Assembly: GCF_003583765.1 (NCBI RefSeq)
Contig: NZ_QXQA01000012.1
Span: 124,001 to 188,000 of the forward strand
DNA length: 64,000 nucleotides
Direction of reading: 5' to 3'
Source: Paenibacillus nanensis
Lineage (GTDB): Bacteria > Bacillota > Bacilli > Paenibacillales > Paenibacillaceae
Below the pieces are notes generated by a model that did no database searches, was not told the origin of the DNA, and was given only the letters and a program-made list of their open reading frames with translations. The position numbers and the translations under genes are program-made. Positions 43,618 to 54,100 of this stretch are shown here, in pieces (position 1 is the stretch's first letter; each line of letters starts with the position of its first letter).

Positions 43618-45339
43618 ATGAGTCAAGTAACGAATGAAAGCATACAAGCACGCTATGAAGCGTGGCTGAACGACCCGCTGATTGACGAAGCGACGAAGGC
43701 GGAGCTGCGCGGCATTGCGGGAGAGGAGAAGGAAATCACGGACCGGTTTTATCGGGATTTGGAATTCGGAACAGGCGGACTCCGCGGCGTGATGGGCGCC
43801 GGTACGAACCGCATGAATGCCTATACGGTAGGCAAGGCGACGCAAGGGCTGGCGAACTGGCTGCTCGCCCGCGGAGACGGTGAAGCGCCCGCAGTGGTGA
43901 TTGCGCATGATTCGCGCAACAACTCGCCGGAATTTGCTTTGGATTCGGCGCTTGTGCTTGCGGGCAACGGCATTCGAACCTATCTGTTCCGCGGCTTGCG
44001 TCCAACGCCGCAGCTGTCGTTCTCGGTCCGCAGGCTGGGCGCTTCGGCAGGCATCGTGATTACGGCCAGCCATAACCCGCCGGAGTATAACGGGTATAAG
44101 GCGTACGGTCCTGACGGCTGCCAGCTTATTCCCGAGGATGCGGAGCAGGTCATTGCGGCAATCGGAGCGGTCGGCGGTTTCGACGCGATTAAGCGGCTCA
44201 CGCAAGAAGAGGCGGAATCGCAAGGACTGCTTGTATGGCTAGGCGAAGACGAGGACCAAGCGTTCATCGATACCGTTGTGGGCGAGAGCTTGAACGCTGA
44301 GCTGCTAAGGGGCGAGCTGGGCGAACGTTTCTCGGTCGTCTTTACGCCGCTGCACGGCACAGGCAATATCCCGGTTCGCGGGGCTTTGGCCGGTATCGGT
44401 TTCCGGAACGTACATATCGTAAAGGAGCAGGAGCAGCCGGACGGCTACTTCAGCACGGTGAAATCGCCGAATCCGGAGGAGCGCGACGCATTCGAGCTGG
44501 CGATCAAGCTGGCCAAACAAGTGGACGCGGATATCATTATCGGTACTGACCCGGATGCGGACCGGATGGGCGCCGTTGTGAAAGACAAGAGCGGCGAATA
44601 TGTGGTGCTGACGGGCAACCAATCGGGCGCGCTGATGGTGCATTATAAGCTTAGCGTGCTGAAGGAGCGCGGACTGCTTCCGGACAACGGGGTCGTTATT
44701 AAGACGATCGTCACAAGCGAGATGGGGGCGGATATTGCCCGCGCTTACGGAGCGGAAGTGGAGAACACGTTAACGGGCTTCAAATATATCGGGGAAAAAA
44801 TGACGGGCTATGACAGAAGCGGCGAGCGTTCCTTCCTATTTGGATATGAAGAAAGCTACGGTTACTTGACCGGCACGTATGCCAGAGACAAGGACGCCAT
44901 TGTAGCGGCGATGCTTATCTGTGAAGCGGCAGCTTACTATAGCAGTAAAGGCAAGACGCTATACGACGTGCTGGAGGAGCTGTACGGCACCTTCGGCTAT
45001 TACTTGGAAGGATTGGAGACCCGCACCTTGAAAGGTCTTGACGGCGTGCAGAAAATCGGCGCGATCATGGATGACTGGCGCGGCAATCCGCCGTCGGACA
45101 TCGGCGGAGTCAAAGTAACCGCTGTGATGGATTACAGCGCGGGACTGGACGGTCTTCGTCCGGAGAACGTGCTGAAGTACGCGCTCGAGGACGGTTCGTG
45201 GTTCTGCCTGAGGCCCTCGGGCACGGAGCCGAAGATTAAAATTTATTTTGGCGTGAAGAAGGAGTCGGCGGATGCTTCGGCATCGGCGCTGCAAGCCTTG
45301 AGAGAAACCGTGATGTCCCGAGTGGACGGCGCGGTATAG
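43618..45339 (+). CDS. pgcA: Phosphoglucomutase / phosphomannomutase (alpha-D-phosphohexomutase)
   Basis: This 573-residue enzyme interconverts hexose 6-phosphate and 1-phosphate, supplying precursors for UDP-glucose and wall polymers. The phosphoserine loop is VITASHNPPEYNGYK with Ser151, the metal loop GTDPDADRMG, the sugar loop FGYEESYGYL and the phosphate-binding RPSGTEPKIKIYF. All four domains appear intact and the length matches PgcA of Bacillus. The ATG follows AAAAGGGGA. Its neighbours are envelope genes, which fits a role in glycopolymer synthesis. Confidence 0.94.
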   Translation: MSQVTNESIQARYEAWLNDPLIDEATKAELRGIAGEEKEITDRFYRDLEFGTGGLRGVMGAGTNRMNAYTVGKATQGLANWLLARGDGEAPAVVIAHDSRNNSPEFALDSALVLAGNGIRTYLFRGLRPTPQLSFSVRRLGASAGIVITASHNPPEYNGYKAYGPDGCQLIPEDAEQVIAAIGAVGGFDAIKRLTQEEAESQGLLVWLGEDEDQAFIDTVVGESLNAELLRGELGERFSVVFTPLHGTGNIPVRGALAGIGFRNVHIVKEQEQPDGYFSTVKSPNPEERDAFELAIKLAKQVDADIIIGTDPDADRMGAVVKDKSGEYVVLTGNQSGALMVHYKLSVLKERGLLPDNGVVIKTIVTSEMGADIARAYGAEVENTLTGFKYIGEKMTGYDRSGERSFLFGYEESYGYLTGTYARDKDAIVAAMLICEAAAYYSSKGKTLYDVLEELYGTFGYYLEGLETRTLKGLDGVQKIGAIMDDWRGNPPSDIGGVKVTAVMDYSAGLDGLRPENVLKYALEDGSWFCLRPSGTEPKIKIYFGVKKESADASASALQALRETVMSRVDGAV

Positions 45340-45357
45340 AAAAGGACGGAGATTAAA

Positions 45358-47496
45358 GTGCTTATGCGTTGGCAGCGTTGGAATCGTCAGGCGAAGGTGT
45401 TGCTATGGATCATCACGCTAATCGGCGTGGTGGCGGCATTGCCGCTCGGCGCATCGAGAATGGCGATGGAAGGATCATCGGATACGGTCGAATATGTTTT
45501 TGATTATCGGGATATTGTAGAGGTCGCGGAGTCTCAGCCGCGCCCTCAGCAATTTTTGGAGGACAAGCTTGCGGTTCTTAAGGATGCGGGCATCACGACG
45601 ATGGCCGTCTACGAGAGCTCGCTGAAGGAGCTTGCGCAAGCCGGACGGCTTACGTATTACAACGAGAAGGATGTGGCGTTGCTGCAAGGCAAACCGGCAT
45701 CCGAGGACACGAACTACACGTATGTGCTCTTCAGCGGTCCGGAAGAAGAAGCGGCTGTGGGACCGATTGTTCGCGAAGCCTACGACCGCATGGGCGTCGC
45801 TTACCGCGACTGGTCCTACGAAGGAAGGAACGGACTGGTTATTGAAGAGTCCTTGACGGCGGCGATGCTGAAAACTTTGGACTTCGACCCGATGACCCTG
45901 GGTGCGATTGCCGACGCGGGCTTTCACATTCTCCCGCGCTTCTCGGATCGTGTCGTGCCGTATGACGCGGAGAGAACGGCCTCGCAGCTGGAGCGTTTGA
46001 AAGCTTACGGCGTGGAACGCATTTTGTTCGATGGCGAGAGCGTAAAGGGCGCGGCTGATCAGTCCGCTCTTCACAGCCTGGACAGCCTAGGCGCGCTGCT
46101 GAACGAATACGGAATCGGCCTGACTGCGATTGAAAATTTAAAAAAGCCGCAGCAAGGGCTCAATAAATTGGCCTATCTTACGAATTATAATGTAGTAAGG
46201 GTGTATTCCCTGTCGCCGGAAGACAGCCTTTCGATGACCCAGGCAGGCATTGAGGACCGATTCCTGCTTGCTGCGAAGGACCGCAATATCCGCATGTTTT
46301 TCTTGAATACAACGACAAAAAACAGCCAGGATAAGGGCATCATCGAGCAATCGGTGGATAGTCTGGCAGCCGCGATGGGCAGCGAATCCGGCGTTATCGC
46401 GCAGATGGAAGAGGCGGGTTATCCGACGGGAATCGCGAAGGCCTTCACGTTCGAGAAAGCTTCCTGGGAGAAGCCGCTTCGGGGCATCGTGGCGCTCGGT
46501 GCGATCGCCATCATTACGCTGCTGATCAGCGCGTTTATCCCGGCCGTAGCGATTCCGGTATTTGTGATTGGTCTGATCGGCTCCGCGGGCTTGTATGTGC
46601 TGAACAGCTCCCTCATGGAACAAGGTCTCGCTTTAGGAGCCGCTGTAAGCGGACCGACGCTGGCGCTGATCTGGGTCATGAACCGGATCTACTCCCGCAC
46701 GATCGGAGAGCGCCGGATGGTTGGCGGCGAAGCCTGGAGCGTAGGCGGCTCCGGTTCCGCTCAAGATCCGAATAAGGAAGAACGCGTGCAGTGGGTATTC
46801 CCTAGCGTATCGATCGGCCGCCGCCTTGGCATCGCGATTAATTGGTTCGTGGTGGCGACGTGCATTACGCTAACTGCGGTACCGCTTGTTTTTGGACTAT
46901 TGAATAATATTACGTACAGCCTTGTGTTGGAGCAGTTTAGAGGCGTAAGCGTGCTGCATTTGGCGCCGCTCTTCCTTGTCGCTGTCTATGTGGTGCTGTA
47001 CCAAGGAAGCGACGGCCGCGGCGTCATCAAGCGAGCTGTGTATCTGCTGCGTCAGCCGATCCGGGTTATTTGGGTCATTACGGCTGTTATCGTCGGCGGT
47101 ATCGGCTTCTATTACCTGTCCCGCACAGGCAATGCCGGCGAGGTATCCTCGCTGGAGCTGGTTATCCGCAACTGGCTGGAATCGACGTTCGGCGTACGTC
47201 CGCGCTTTAAGGAATTTATGCTGGGCCATCCGCCTCTATTGCTTGGCTTGTTCCTTGCGCTGCGTTACCGCGCGGCATGGGCGTTCATTATTATTGGCAC
47301 GCTTGGCCAGCTTACGATGGTCAGCACATTCACGCATATTCATACGCCGCTTTATATTTCGATTGTCCGCACGCTGCTCGGTCTTGGCGCCGGAATCGTC
47401 ATCGGCGGTATTGCGATATTCGCATGGATTGTATTGGAGGGAGCATGGCGAAAATGGCTGGCACCGGTGATAAGCAAAAGCAAATATTCCGCATAG
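45358..47496 (+). CDS. DUF5693-like polytopic membrane protein
   Basis: This 712-residue protein has an N-terminal helix (about residues 14-36), an extracellular domain of about 340 residues, and about nine hydrophobic segments from about 375 to 700. The extracellular part has alternating strand and helix stretches (LERLKAYGVERILFDGES, YGIGLTAIENLKKPQ) that hint at a barrel fold. I believe it belongs to DUF5693, a family of unknown function often beside csaB. The GTG at 45358 follows GGACGGAG. It overlaps csaB by 52 nt, so the two are coupled, and a role in handling the secondary wall polymer is inferred. Confidence 0.75.
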   Translation: MLMRWQRWNRQAKVLLWIITLIGVVAALPLGASRMAMEGSSDTVEYVFDYRDIVEVAESQPRPQQFLEDKLAVLKDAGITTMAVYESSLKELAQAGRLTYYNEKDVALLQGKPASEDTNYTYVLFSGPEEEAAVGPIVREAYDRMGVAYRDWSYEGRNGLVIEESLTAAMLKTLDFDPMTLGAIADAGFHILPRFSDRVVPYDAERTASQLERLKAYGVERILFDGESVKGAADQSALHSLDSLGALLNEYGIGLTAIENLKKPQQGLNKLAYLTNYNVVRVYSLSPEDSLSMTQAGIEDRFLLAAKDRNIRMFFLNTTTKNSQDKGIIEQSVDSLAAAMGSESGVIAQMEEAGYPTGIAKAFTFEKASWEKPLRGIVALGAIAIITLLISAFIPAVAIPVFVIGLIGSAGLYVLNSSLMEQGLALGAAVSGPTLALIWVMNRIYSRTIGERRMVGGEAWSVGGSGSAQDPNKEERVQWVFPSVSIGRRLGIAINWFVVATCITLTAVPLVFGLLNNITYSLVLEQFRGVSVLHLAPLFLVAVYVVLYQGSDGRGVIKRAVYLLRQPIRVIWVITAVIVGGIGFYYLSRTGNAGEVSSLELVIRNWLESTFGVRPRFKEFMLGHPPLLLGLFLALRYRAAWAFIIIGTLGQLTMVSTFTHIHTPLYISIVRTLLGLGAGIVIGGIAIFAWIVLEGAWRKWLAPVISKSKYSA

Positions 47497-48602
47497 CCAT
47501 ATCGGGCTACTACGGCTTCAGCAACAGCGGGGATGAAGCGGTGCTCCGCTCGATCCTGCTGGCGCTTGAGGAAGAGGCGGCCGCGCAGGGCGTCACGGTT
47601 CAGCCGATCGTGCTGAGCGCCGATCCGGCATGGACCAGCCGGATGTACGGCGTGGAGTCCGCTCACCGCATGCGGCCTGGCGATCTGCTGCGGACGCTGC
47701 GCAGCTGCGACGCGCTGATCAGCGGCGGCGGCAGCCTGCTGCAGGACGTGACGGGCGGCATGACGATTCCGTATTATACCGGAATCCTAAAGCTGGCCCA
47801 GTGGCTCGGCAAGCCGACCTTCGCGTATGCGCAAGGCATCGGCCCGGTGAACCGCCGCGCGATGTATCCGTTGATCCGGAGCGCGATGCGCCGGAGCAAG
47901 TATGTATCTGTGCGGGACGCCGAATCCGCCGCTCTGCTTGGGCGGATCGGCGTGCCGCTGGACCGGATCGACGTTGTGCCCGATCCGGTGATGGGGCTTC
48001 CGCTGCCGGAGGGTACGACGGCAGCGCGTGAAGGCGCTGAGACGCCGCCGGTGATCGGCGTCTCGCTGCGCGGCTGGCGCGAGGACGGCGCCGACTTGGC
48101 CCGCGCCGCCGAGGCGCTAGCCGCGCTGTCGAAGCGCAGGCCGGTTCGGCTGCGCTTCCTGCCGTTCCACACCCCGTCCGACAAGGTGACGTCGGAAGAG
48201 GTGATGGAACGGCTGAGCGGCCGGCTCGGCGAAGGAAGCTCCGCCGAGCTGACCGACCCGGGCGACGACCCTCAGGCCATGCTCCTTGCGGTCAGCCGCT
48301 GCGACGCGCTGTTCGGCATGCGCCTCCACGCGCTCATTTATGCCGCCAACCAGCAGGTGCCGATGCTTGGCTTATCCTATGATCCCAAAATCGATCAGTT
48401 CCTGAATCGCTTGGGGCTCGCGCCGATCGGCACCACCGAGTCGCTGGATGCCGAAGCGTTCGCGGACGCGGCCTGCGCCCTGCTGGACGCGCCGGATGAT
48501 TGGCGGGCGCGGTATGGGCCCGCCATCGATGAGCTGAAGCGCCAGGCCAAAGATCCCGCGCAACAAATTATACACGCCCTGCGTCAATATAAATCGAGGT
48601 GA
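47445..48602 (+). CDS. csaB: Polysaccharide pyruvyl transferase CsaB
   Basis: CsaB adds a pyruvyl ketal to the secondary cell wall polymer, which SLH domains need for binding. The 385-residue protein has the N-terminal ISGYYGFSNSGDEA motif, the central FAYAQGIGPVNRR and the C-terminal GMRLHALIYAANQQVPMLGL. The ATG at 47445 follows GGAGG and lies inside the upstream gene; longer readings have no match. It forms an operon with the DUF5693-like gene and tagA, and several SLH proteins are encoded nearby. Confidence 0.95.
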   Translation: MAKMAGTGDKQKQIFRIAISGYYGFSNSGDEAVLRSILLALEEEAAAQGVTVQPIVLSADPAWTSRMYGVESAHRMRPGDLLRTLRSCDALISGGGSLLQDVTGGMTIPYYTGILKLAQWLGKPTFAYAQGIGPVNRRAMYPLIRSAMRRSKYVSVRDAESAALLGRIGVPLDRIDVVPDPVMGLPLPEGTTAAREGAETPPVIGVSLRGWREDGADLARAAEALAALSKRRPVRLRFLPFHTPSDKVTSEEVMERLSGRLGEGSSAELTDPGDDPQAMLLAVSRCDALFGMRLHALIYAANQQVPMLGLSYDPKIDQFLNRLGLAPIGTTESLDAEAFADAACALLDAPDDWRARYGPAIDELKRQAKDPAQQIIHALRQYKSR

Positions 48603-48609
48603 TTTCCTC

Positions 48610-49368
48610 ATGTCGAAACCAATACCAACCGTGCCGATTTTCGGCATACCGTTCTCGAAACTGAGCATGGACGAGACGGTCAGTTATCTCACAGAAGCCA
48701 TCGAGGAAGGCCGCTTGACGCACGTCATTACGGCTAATCCGATTATGGTGATGGCGGCCTTGGACAACCCGGAGTTTGCCCGCGTGCTGAAGAAGGCCGA
48801 TCTCATCGTACCGGACGGTGCGGGAGTCGTATGGGCTGCGAAGGTCGGGGGAGAGCCTGTTGCCGAACGCGTTACGGGCTTTGACCTGATGCACCGCCTG
48901 CTGGAGCAGGGGGAGAAGCGCCACTGGAGAGTCTACTTGCTCGGAACGACGCAAGAGATTATCGATGCGGCGGCGGAGAAGCTGCAGCTTCAATATCCGC
49001 AGGTAAGGATCGTAGGCACTCGAAACGGATTTTTTGGACCGAATGAAGATGAAGCGATCGTGGAAGAAATCCGTGAACTGCAGCCGCATTTGCTGTTTGT
49101 GGCGCGGGGCATGGATAAGGAAGACTGGAACGCGAAGTACAAGGAACGTCTTGGCGTGCCGTTTATTATGGGCGTCGGGGGAAGCTTCGATGTCATTTCG
49201 GGCAAGCTGAAGCGCGCGCCGGAGCTGTTCCAGAAGCTGAAGATGGAGTGGCTGTACCGTCTTCTTCAGGAGCCTTCACGCTACCGGAGAATGCTTGCGC
49301 TGCCGAAATTCGTCGTGAAAGTGCTTCGGAACAAAGAAAACGTGACAAAACCTCGTCCAGAGGCGTAA
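48610..49368 (+). CDS. tagA: WecG/TagA/CpsF-family glycosyltransferase
   Basis: This 252-residue enzyme probably adds ManNAc to the lipid-linked GlcNAc made by TagO, the second step of wall polymer linkage-unit synthesis. The family segments TANPIMVMAALDNPEF, VPDGAGVVWAAK and ERVTGFDLMHRLLEQG are present, with the late GVGGSFDVISGKLKRAPE. It begins 7 nt after csaB behind GAGGTGAT, so the two are cotranscribed. The short basic C-terminus may touch the membrane. Confidence 0.92.
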   Translation: MSKPIPTVPIFGIPFSKLSMDETVSYLTEAIEEGRLTHVITANPIMVMAALDNPEFARVLKKADLIVPDGAGVVWAAKVGGEPVAERVTGFDLMHRLLEQGEKRHWRVYLLGTTQEIIDAAAEKLQLQYPQVRIVGTRNGFFGPNEDEAIVEEIRELQPHLLFVARGMDKEDWNAKYKERLGVPFIMGVGGSFDVISGKLKRAPELFQKLKMEWLYRLLQEPSRYRRMLALPKFVVKVLRNKENVTKPRPEA

Positions 49369-49407
49369 AATTGTCGGTTTTTACTTTAAAATTGGGTAAA
49401 AACGGAG

Positions 49408-49437
49408 TTGGTATTTCTTTTTCGATCGGAGTATAAT
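49408..49437 (+). promoter_or_regulatory. Promoter of tagO
   Basis: TTGGTA (49408-49413), an 18-bp spacer and TATAAT (49432-49437). A small hairpin, GTTTTTAC with GTAAAAAC (49377-49403), lies just upstream and may help end the tagA transcript. Confidence 0.6.
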
Positions 49438-49577
49438 TCACTTCGGAGTTAAACGTTACATGCAAATTGCGCCCTTTTTGGGACCGCATAAGCGGACGTT
49501 TCCCGGTGAAACATAAGCAGAGGATACAGCGCTAAGGCGACAACTGCTTATGTCTTCAGAAAAGGAGAGTTGTACGC

Positions 49578-50729
49578 ATGTCCATTGGCTTCTTGTATAT
49601 GATTGGATTCATTGTTTCACTTGCGCTTGCGCTTGTTATGACACCGCTTGTTAAAAAATTCGCCTTTAAAATCGGCGCTATCGATAAGCCGAACCACCGA
49701 AAGGTACATACGCGGATTATGCCGCGTCTCGGGGGGCTTGCGATCTACATTGCATTTGTCGGCGCATTCCTCGCCGTATCGCCGTTTATACCGGACGGAC
49801 TCCTGCGTCCGCGCGATGTGAACATGATTAACGCCCTGCTGGTCGGCGGAACGATCATTATTATCATCGGCGCGCTGGATGACCGCTTCGAGTTGTCGGC
49901 CAAGGTTAAGCTGATCGGCCAAATCGCCGCGGCATGCGTCGTTGTTTTCGGCTTCGACGTTCATATCGATCTCGTTAACATTCCGTTCGGCGAGTCGATG
50001 CAGCCGATCGCCGAGTGGATCGGCATTCCGCTTACGATTTTCTGGATTGTCGGCGTTACGAACGCGATCAACCTGATAGACGGTCTCGACGGCCTTGCCG
50101 CCGGCGTGTCCGGCATCTCGATCGCAACGATCGTGGCGATGGCGACGATCATGGGCTTCCAGCCTGTCATTCTGCTCAGCACGCTGCTGCTTGGCGGCAT
50201 TATCGGATTCCTGGTGTTCAACTTCCACCCGGCGAAGATCTTTATGGGCGACTCCGGCTCGTTGTTCCTCGGCTTCAGCCTTGCGACGCTGTCGATGCTG
50301 GGCTTCAAGCAGGTTGCGATCGTATCGTTCGTAACGCCGCTGCTCATTATCGGCGTGCCGCTGTCGGACACGTTCTTCGCGATCGTTCGCCGCTGGGTGA
50401 ACAAGCAGCCGATCTTTGCGCCGGACAGAGGGCACTTGCATCATCGTCTGCGCGACCTCGGCTTCAGTCATCGCCGTACGGTTCTGATCATCTGGGGCGT
50501 CGCCGCAATCTTCGGCGTCCTTGCGATCGTCCAATCCGCCGTCGTGCAATCCAGCGCGGCGAACTGGATCACATTCGCCGTTATCTGCTTGCTCATGTTC
50601 TTCCTGCAGATCGGCGCCGAGCTGACCGGCATCGTCGACAAGACGCGCCGCCCGCTCATTAACTTCCTGGCCCGCATCGGCCTACTGCGCATCGCCAAAG
50701 TCGACACGCAGCAGTCCCGCGGTAAATAA
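49578..50729 (+). CDS. tagO: MraY-family glycosyltransferase, TagO/WecA type
   Basis: This membrane enzyme transfers GlcNAc-1-phosphate (or a similar sugar phosphate) to undecaprenyl phosphate, starting wall polymer synthesis. The 383-residue protein has about 11 helices and the family motifs: NHRKVHTRIMPRLGG, the Asp pair in GALDDRFELS, NLIDGLDGLAAG, FMGDSGSLFLGF and HLHHRLRDLG. The last is typical of the WecA/TagO branch rather than MraY itself. The ATG follows AAAGGAGAG. With TagA and CsaB it could build the polymer that holds the S-layer. Confidence 0.94.
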   Translation: MSIGFLYMIGFIVSLALALVMTPLVKKFAFKIGAIDKPNHRKVHTRIMPRLGGLAIYIAFVGAFLAVSPFIPDGLLRPRDVNMINALLVGGTIIIIIGALDDRFELSAKVKLIGQIAAACVVVFGFDVHIDLVNIPFGESMQPIAEWIGIPLTIFWIVGVTNAINLIDGLDGLAAGVSGISIATIVAMATIMGFQPVILLSTLLLGGIIGFLVFNFHPAKIFMGDSGSLFLGFSLATLSMLGFKQVAIVSFVTPLLIIGVPLSDTFFAIVRRWVNKQPIFAPDRGHLHHRLRDLGFSHRRTVLIIWGVAAIFGVLAIVQSAVVQSSAANWITFAVICLLMFFLQIGAELTGIVDKTRRPLINFLARIGLLRIAKVDTQQSRGK

Positions 50730-50750
50730 CGCACTTATTCTACACGTAGA

Positions 50751-50783
50751 GCCTCGCATCTTACTTGGATGCGGGGCTTATTT
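50751..50783 (+). terminator. Terminator after tagO
   Basis: GCCTCGCATC (50751-50760) pairs with GATGCGGGGC (50768-50777) with one G-T wobble; a short T-rich tail follows. Confidence 0.65.
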
Positions 50784-51128
50784 ACGTCAAGGGCATATTG
50801 CCGCTTTCCTTGCTTACTACGTCCTTCACTTCTTCAGCCCCTCATCTAGGAGAATCAGCCTATTTGCTCCATTTATGCGTCCTATTGTCTAAACAACTCG
50901 CCTATCTGAGCCGATAAAACAAATACACAGAACTTTTCCAAAGTCAGTGCGTCTATTATAAAAGTGAGATAATCTGACTTGAAAGGCAAAGGGAGGAACG
51001 AGTATAAGCAAGTTATCATCGGATGGACAGTTTTTAGTGACTATAGGCCTACTATCAGAAGCAATGTCTCATCGGTGACGTTCGCCGTTGCCTAAGAATT
51101 TAGAACGACTTGAAGGAGGAACACCATT
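50784..51128 (+). other. Intergenic region before the SLH protein
   Basis: No gene is seen. AAGTCAG (50941-50947) and CTGACTT (50974-50980) form an inverted repeat around TATTAT (50954-50959), which may mark a regulated promoter, although no good -35 is present. A lone ribosome-site-like GGGAGG near 50991 has no start codon at a proper distance. The true ribosome binding site of the next gene, AAGGAGG, is at about 51112-51118. Confidence 0.45.
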
Positions 51129-54100
51129 TTGAAACGAGCACTATCGCTGTTACTCGCTTTTGCGCTGCTCATCACTTTGCTGCCGACTGCCTTGTCTCCA
51201 CAGCCAGCAAACGCAGCCGGGTCTTATTTTTTGTTTCCTAACGAACAAGCTACAAGGGAGAACGCCCGTATCGTATCGACCAAGACGATTTCGCTCGAAG
51301 GTACCATTAACGGCGTTGTCGGCAGCTCCATCAGCTACAACGTCAAGCAAGTCACGTCCTCCGGCGCTGAGGAAGTGCTTAACACGACGGAAGAATTTAC
51401 GACGGGCATCTCCACTACTGGAGATAACAAAATTACGGTCAGCAACCTGATTTTGTTCCCGGGTATGAATAAAATTACGTTCAAAGGCGTAGCTGGCGCA
51501 TCGTCCGTTACGGAGTCCATCTATATCGAATATCGAGACAGTCCGATGCTGTACGACCTCAAGATTCAATTCGAGAACCAAGAATACGATCTGCTCGAAA
51601 ATCAGCCAACGATGCTGTATTCGACGGCTCCAACCGTACAAAGCCAAGGCCAAGTTGTCATTACCGGCCGTGCGCCGAATGCCACGAAGGTTAATATCGA
51701 TATTAACGGCCGCAATTATGACTTCACCGTATCGACGGCGAATAATAACAGCCGCTTCGGCACGTCTCAGTTAACGATCGACAAAGGCATTAACAATATT
51801 AAATTCAAGGTGTATAACGGCGGCCAAGTTGTCGAGACGACACGTCAAGTCGCGTTCTACAATGGCGAAGTGACCTACTATAACTTGAAGTTGTTTGATG
51901 CTTCCAAAACAGCTCCGCTCGAGCAGAACATGGATTTCCCGACTGCTACGGCTGGGGCAATCAAGCTGTCGGGTACCGCAATAATTCCGCTGCCTTTGCG
52001 CAATCTGAACAGCGCAACGGACCCAAGCGCTGTGGTTGATCACACGAATCCGACCACGTTTAAGGCTGCATTAGTTAATATGTTGGCGCTGCAAATTTCG
52101 GGCAAGGCGGATATATCGGCTCAATCAGGAGACGTAAGCTATTTGCCAACTACGATTGACGCTAGCACCAAATTTATTACAGTGAATTTCAGCTATTCAT
52201 TGCCTAACGATTTGGTATATGACACAAAGTACAATTTGCGTTTCAAAGCGCCTAACCTGTCCCAATATAATTATTCGGAGTGGACAAGCTTTACACTGCG
52301 TGATAATAGCAAAGCTTACATTCATGATGTCAATTATTTGACCGGGTTTGACGGCACAATGACGCAGAATCAAGTGGATTCGAGCGGTGCGGATACTTAT
52401 CCGAAGCGTTCCAAATCGAACAACGATAACCGTATTATCGGATTGCAAAGCACGGACATTCCGGCGGGCGGCATCGATGTGTTCTCCACACCAATGGGGG
52501 TCGAGCTGTTAATCGGGAACTATGAAAGGCTTTTGGGCTCCGACCTGACAAATATGGCGCCGTTGGCGGATGCCATTAAAGTGGCGACGTCGCCTGCATC
52601 TTCAAATTTGACTGCAAAGATGATCATGCAATCCGCCGACATGAACAGACCTGTTACACAAGTCGTAACGCGTACGGTGAACGGAGAATTGGTTTCGTTC
52701 CTAAGAGTGTTTATTGAGCTGCAAAAGCTGCCAAAATCGGGAACCAATTCGGTTACATTTGAGTTCGATACGGCTATTACAGGTACAGGCACAAACGCTA
52801 AAGCATCTTCTGAAATCAAATCGATAACCGCAAGACTTCTTTACGGACCGTATATGAAATACGAGACCATCGTAGACGGTATGGATGTAAAGTTCGATAC
52901 GGTGGCAGGCAACAATACGGATCTGTTGAACAAGCTTGGCAACTTCAGAGGGCAATTGTTCAATGTCGTCAATGATACTGAGATTGTATACAGCGGCACC
53001 GGTAAGTCTGTGTTTCTCTACATTAATAATGTTGAAATTCAGTTAGAGATGAACGGAACAAAAACGAAGTTCCGGCCGCTTTCAACTGAACACGATAAGA
53101 TTGCAAGCATTCTGAACAAAGCCGGCGAGAATACGGTTAAATTCGTCTTTGTTTCGACGAATAATAACTATGAATCGACGATCAAATTCAACGTTGTCCC
53201 TACGAATCTGCCGTTGATTCCGGCTCCGGATTCGGACGGCGTTTACCCGTACACAAGCAATTTATGGCCGCCGCTTCCTAATGATCCAAAGTTTTCAAAG
53301 CAGGGAACGGTATTTACGACCAAGGAAGCCAATTTTGATGTGCACGGCACATTCGACTTTATTGATTTAGGTACTACAGAAGCAAGTATTGCTACTCAAT
53401 TGAATAATTTGGGAAGCAAAACCAACTATTTGGTTACCATCAGCTCTCCAAATTGGAAAACCGATGTGAAATGGGATTTGACTAAGCAATTTAAGCTGGC
53501 CAAAGAAGATCGGAGCATTGTAAAGGATCCTTCTAATCCTGCGGTAGACCGCATTATGAACAGCACGGGCGCGAGTCCTGTTACGCCTGACGCCAACGTT
53601 ACGTTCTACTATGACATGAAGGCCCAATCCTTCTTCTTCAACATTAAGAATCAAGTGATGCCGGAAGATGGAAGCCCGGTTGTCTATGTCATTACCGTCT
53701 TTAACGCCGGTGAGAATGGTCCTAGAGCGACTTACAGGCTGGAGCTTAACCCGATCTCGATTCCTTACAGCATTAAATCGCCGCTTCCTGAGGAGCGCAT
53801 TACGAACAAAAACTTTGTAGAAGTCATTATCACGTCTCCTGGCGCCGATTCCATTACAGTAGGCAAAACGCAGGCCGAGAAGATTACTTTTATTGAGTAC
53901 GGCGATAACGGCACGACGAACACGGATGCATTCCGAGCCGTTGTGAAAGATTTGAAGGCGGGTAAGGATACAAAAATTAAATTCGAAATTACGCGCGGTG
54001 ACGATAAAATCACCGAAGAGATGACCGTCAAATACGTGCCGACGAATATTCCCGGCGCTCAGATGATGGAAACGATGAAGGCGTCTCATAAGCTGTTCAA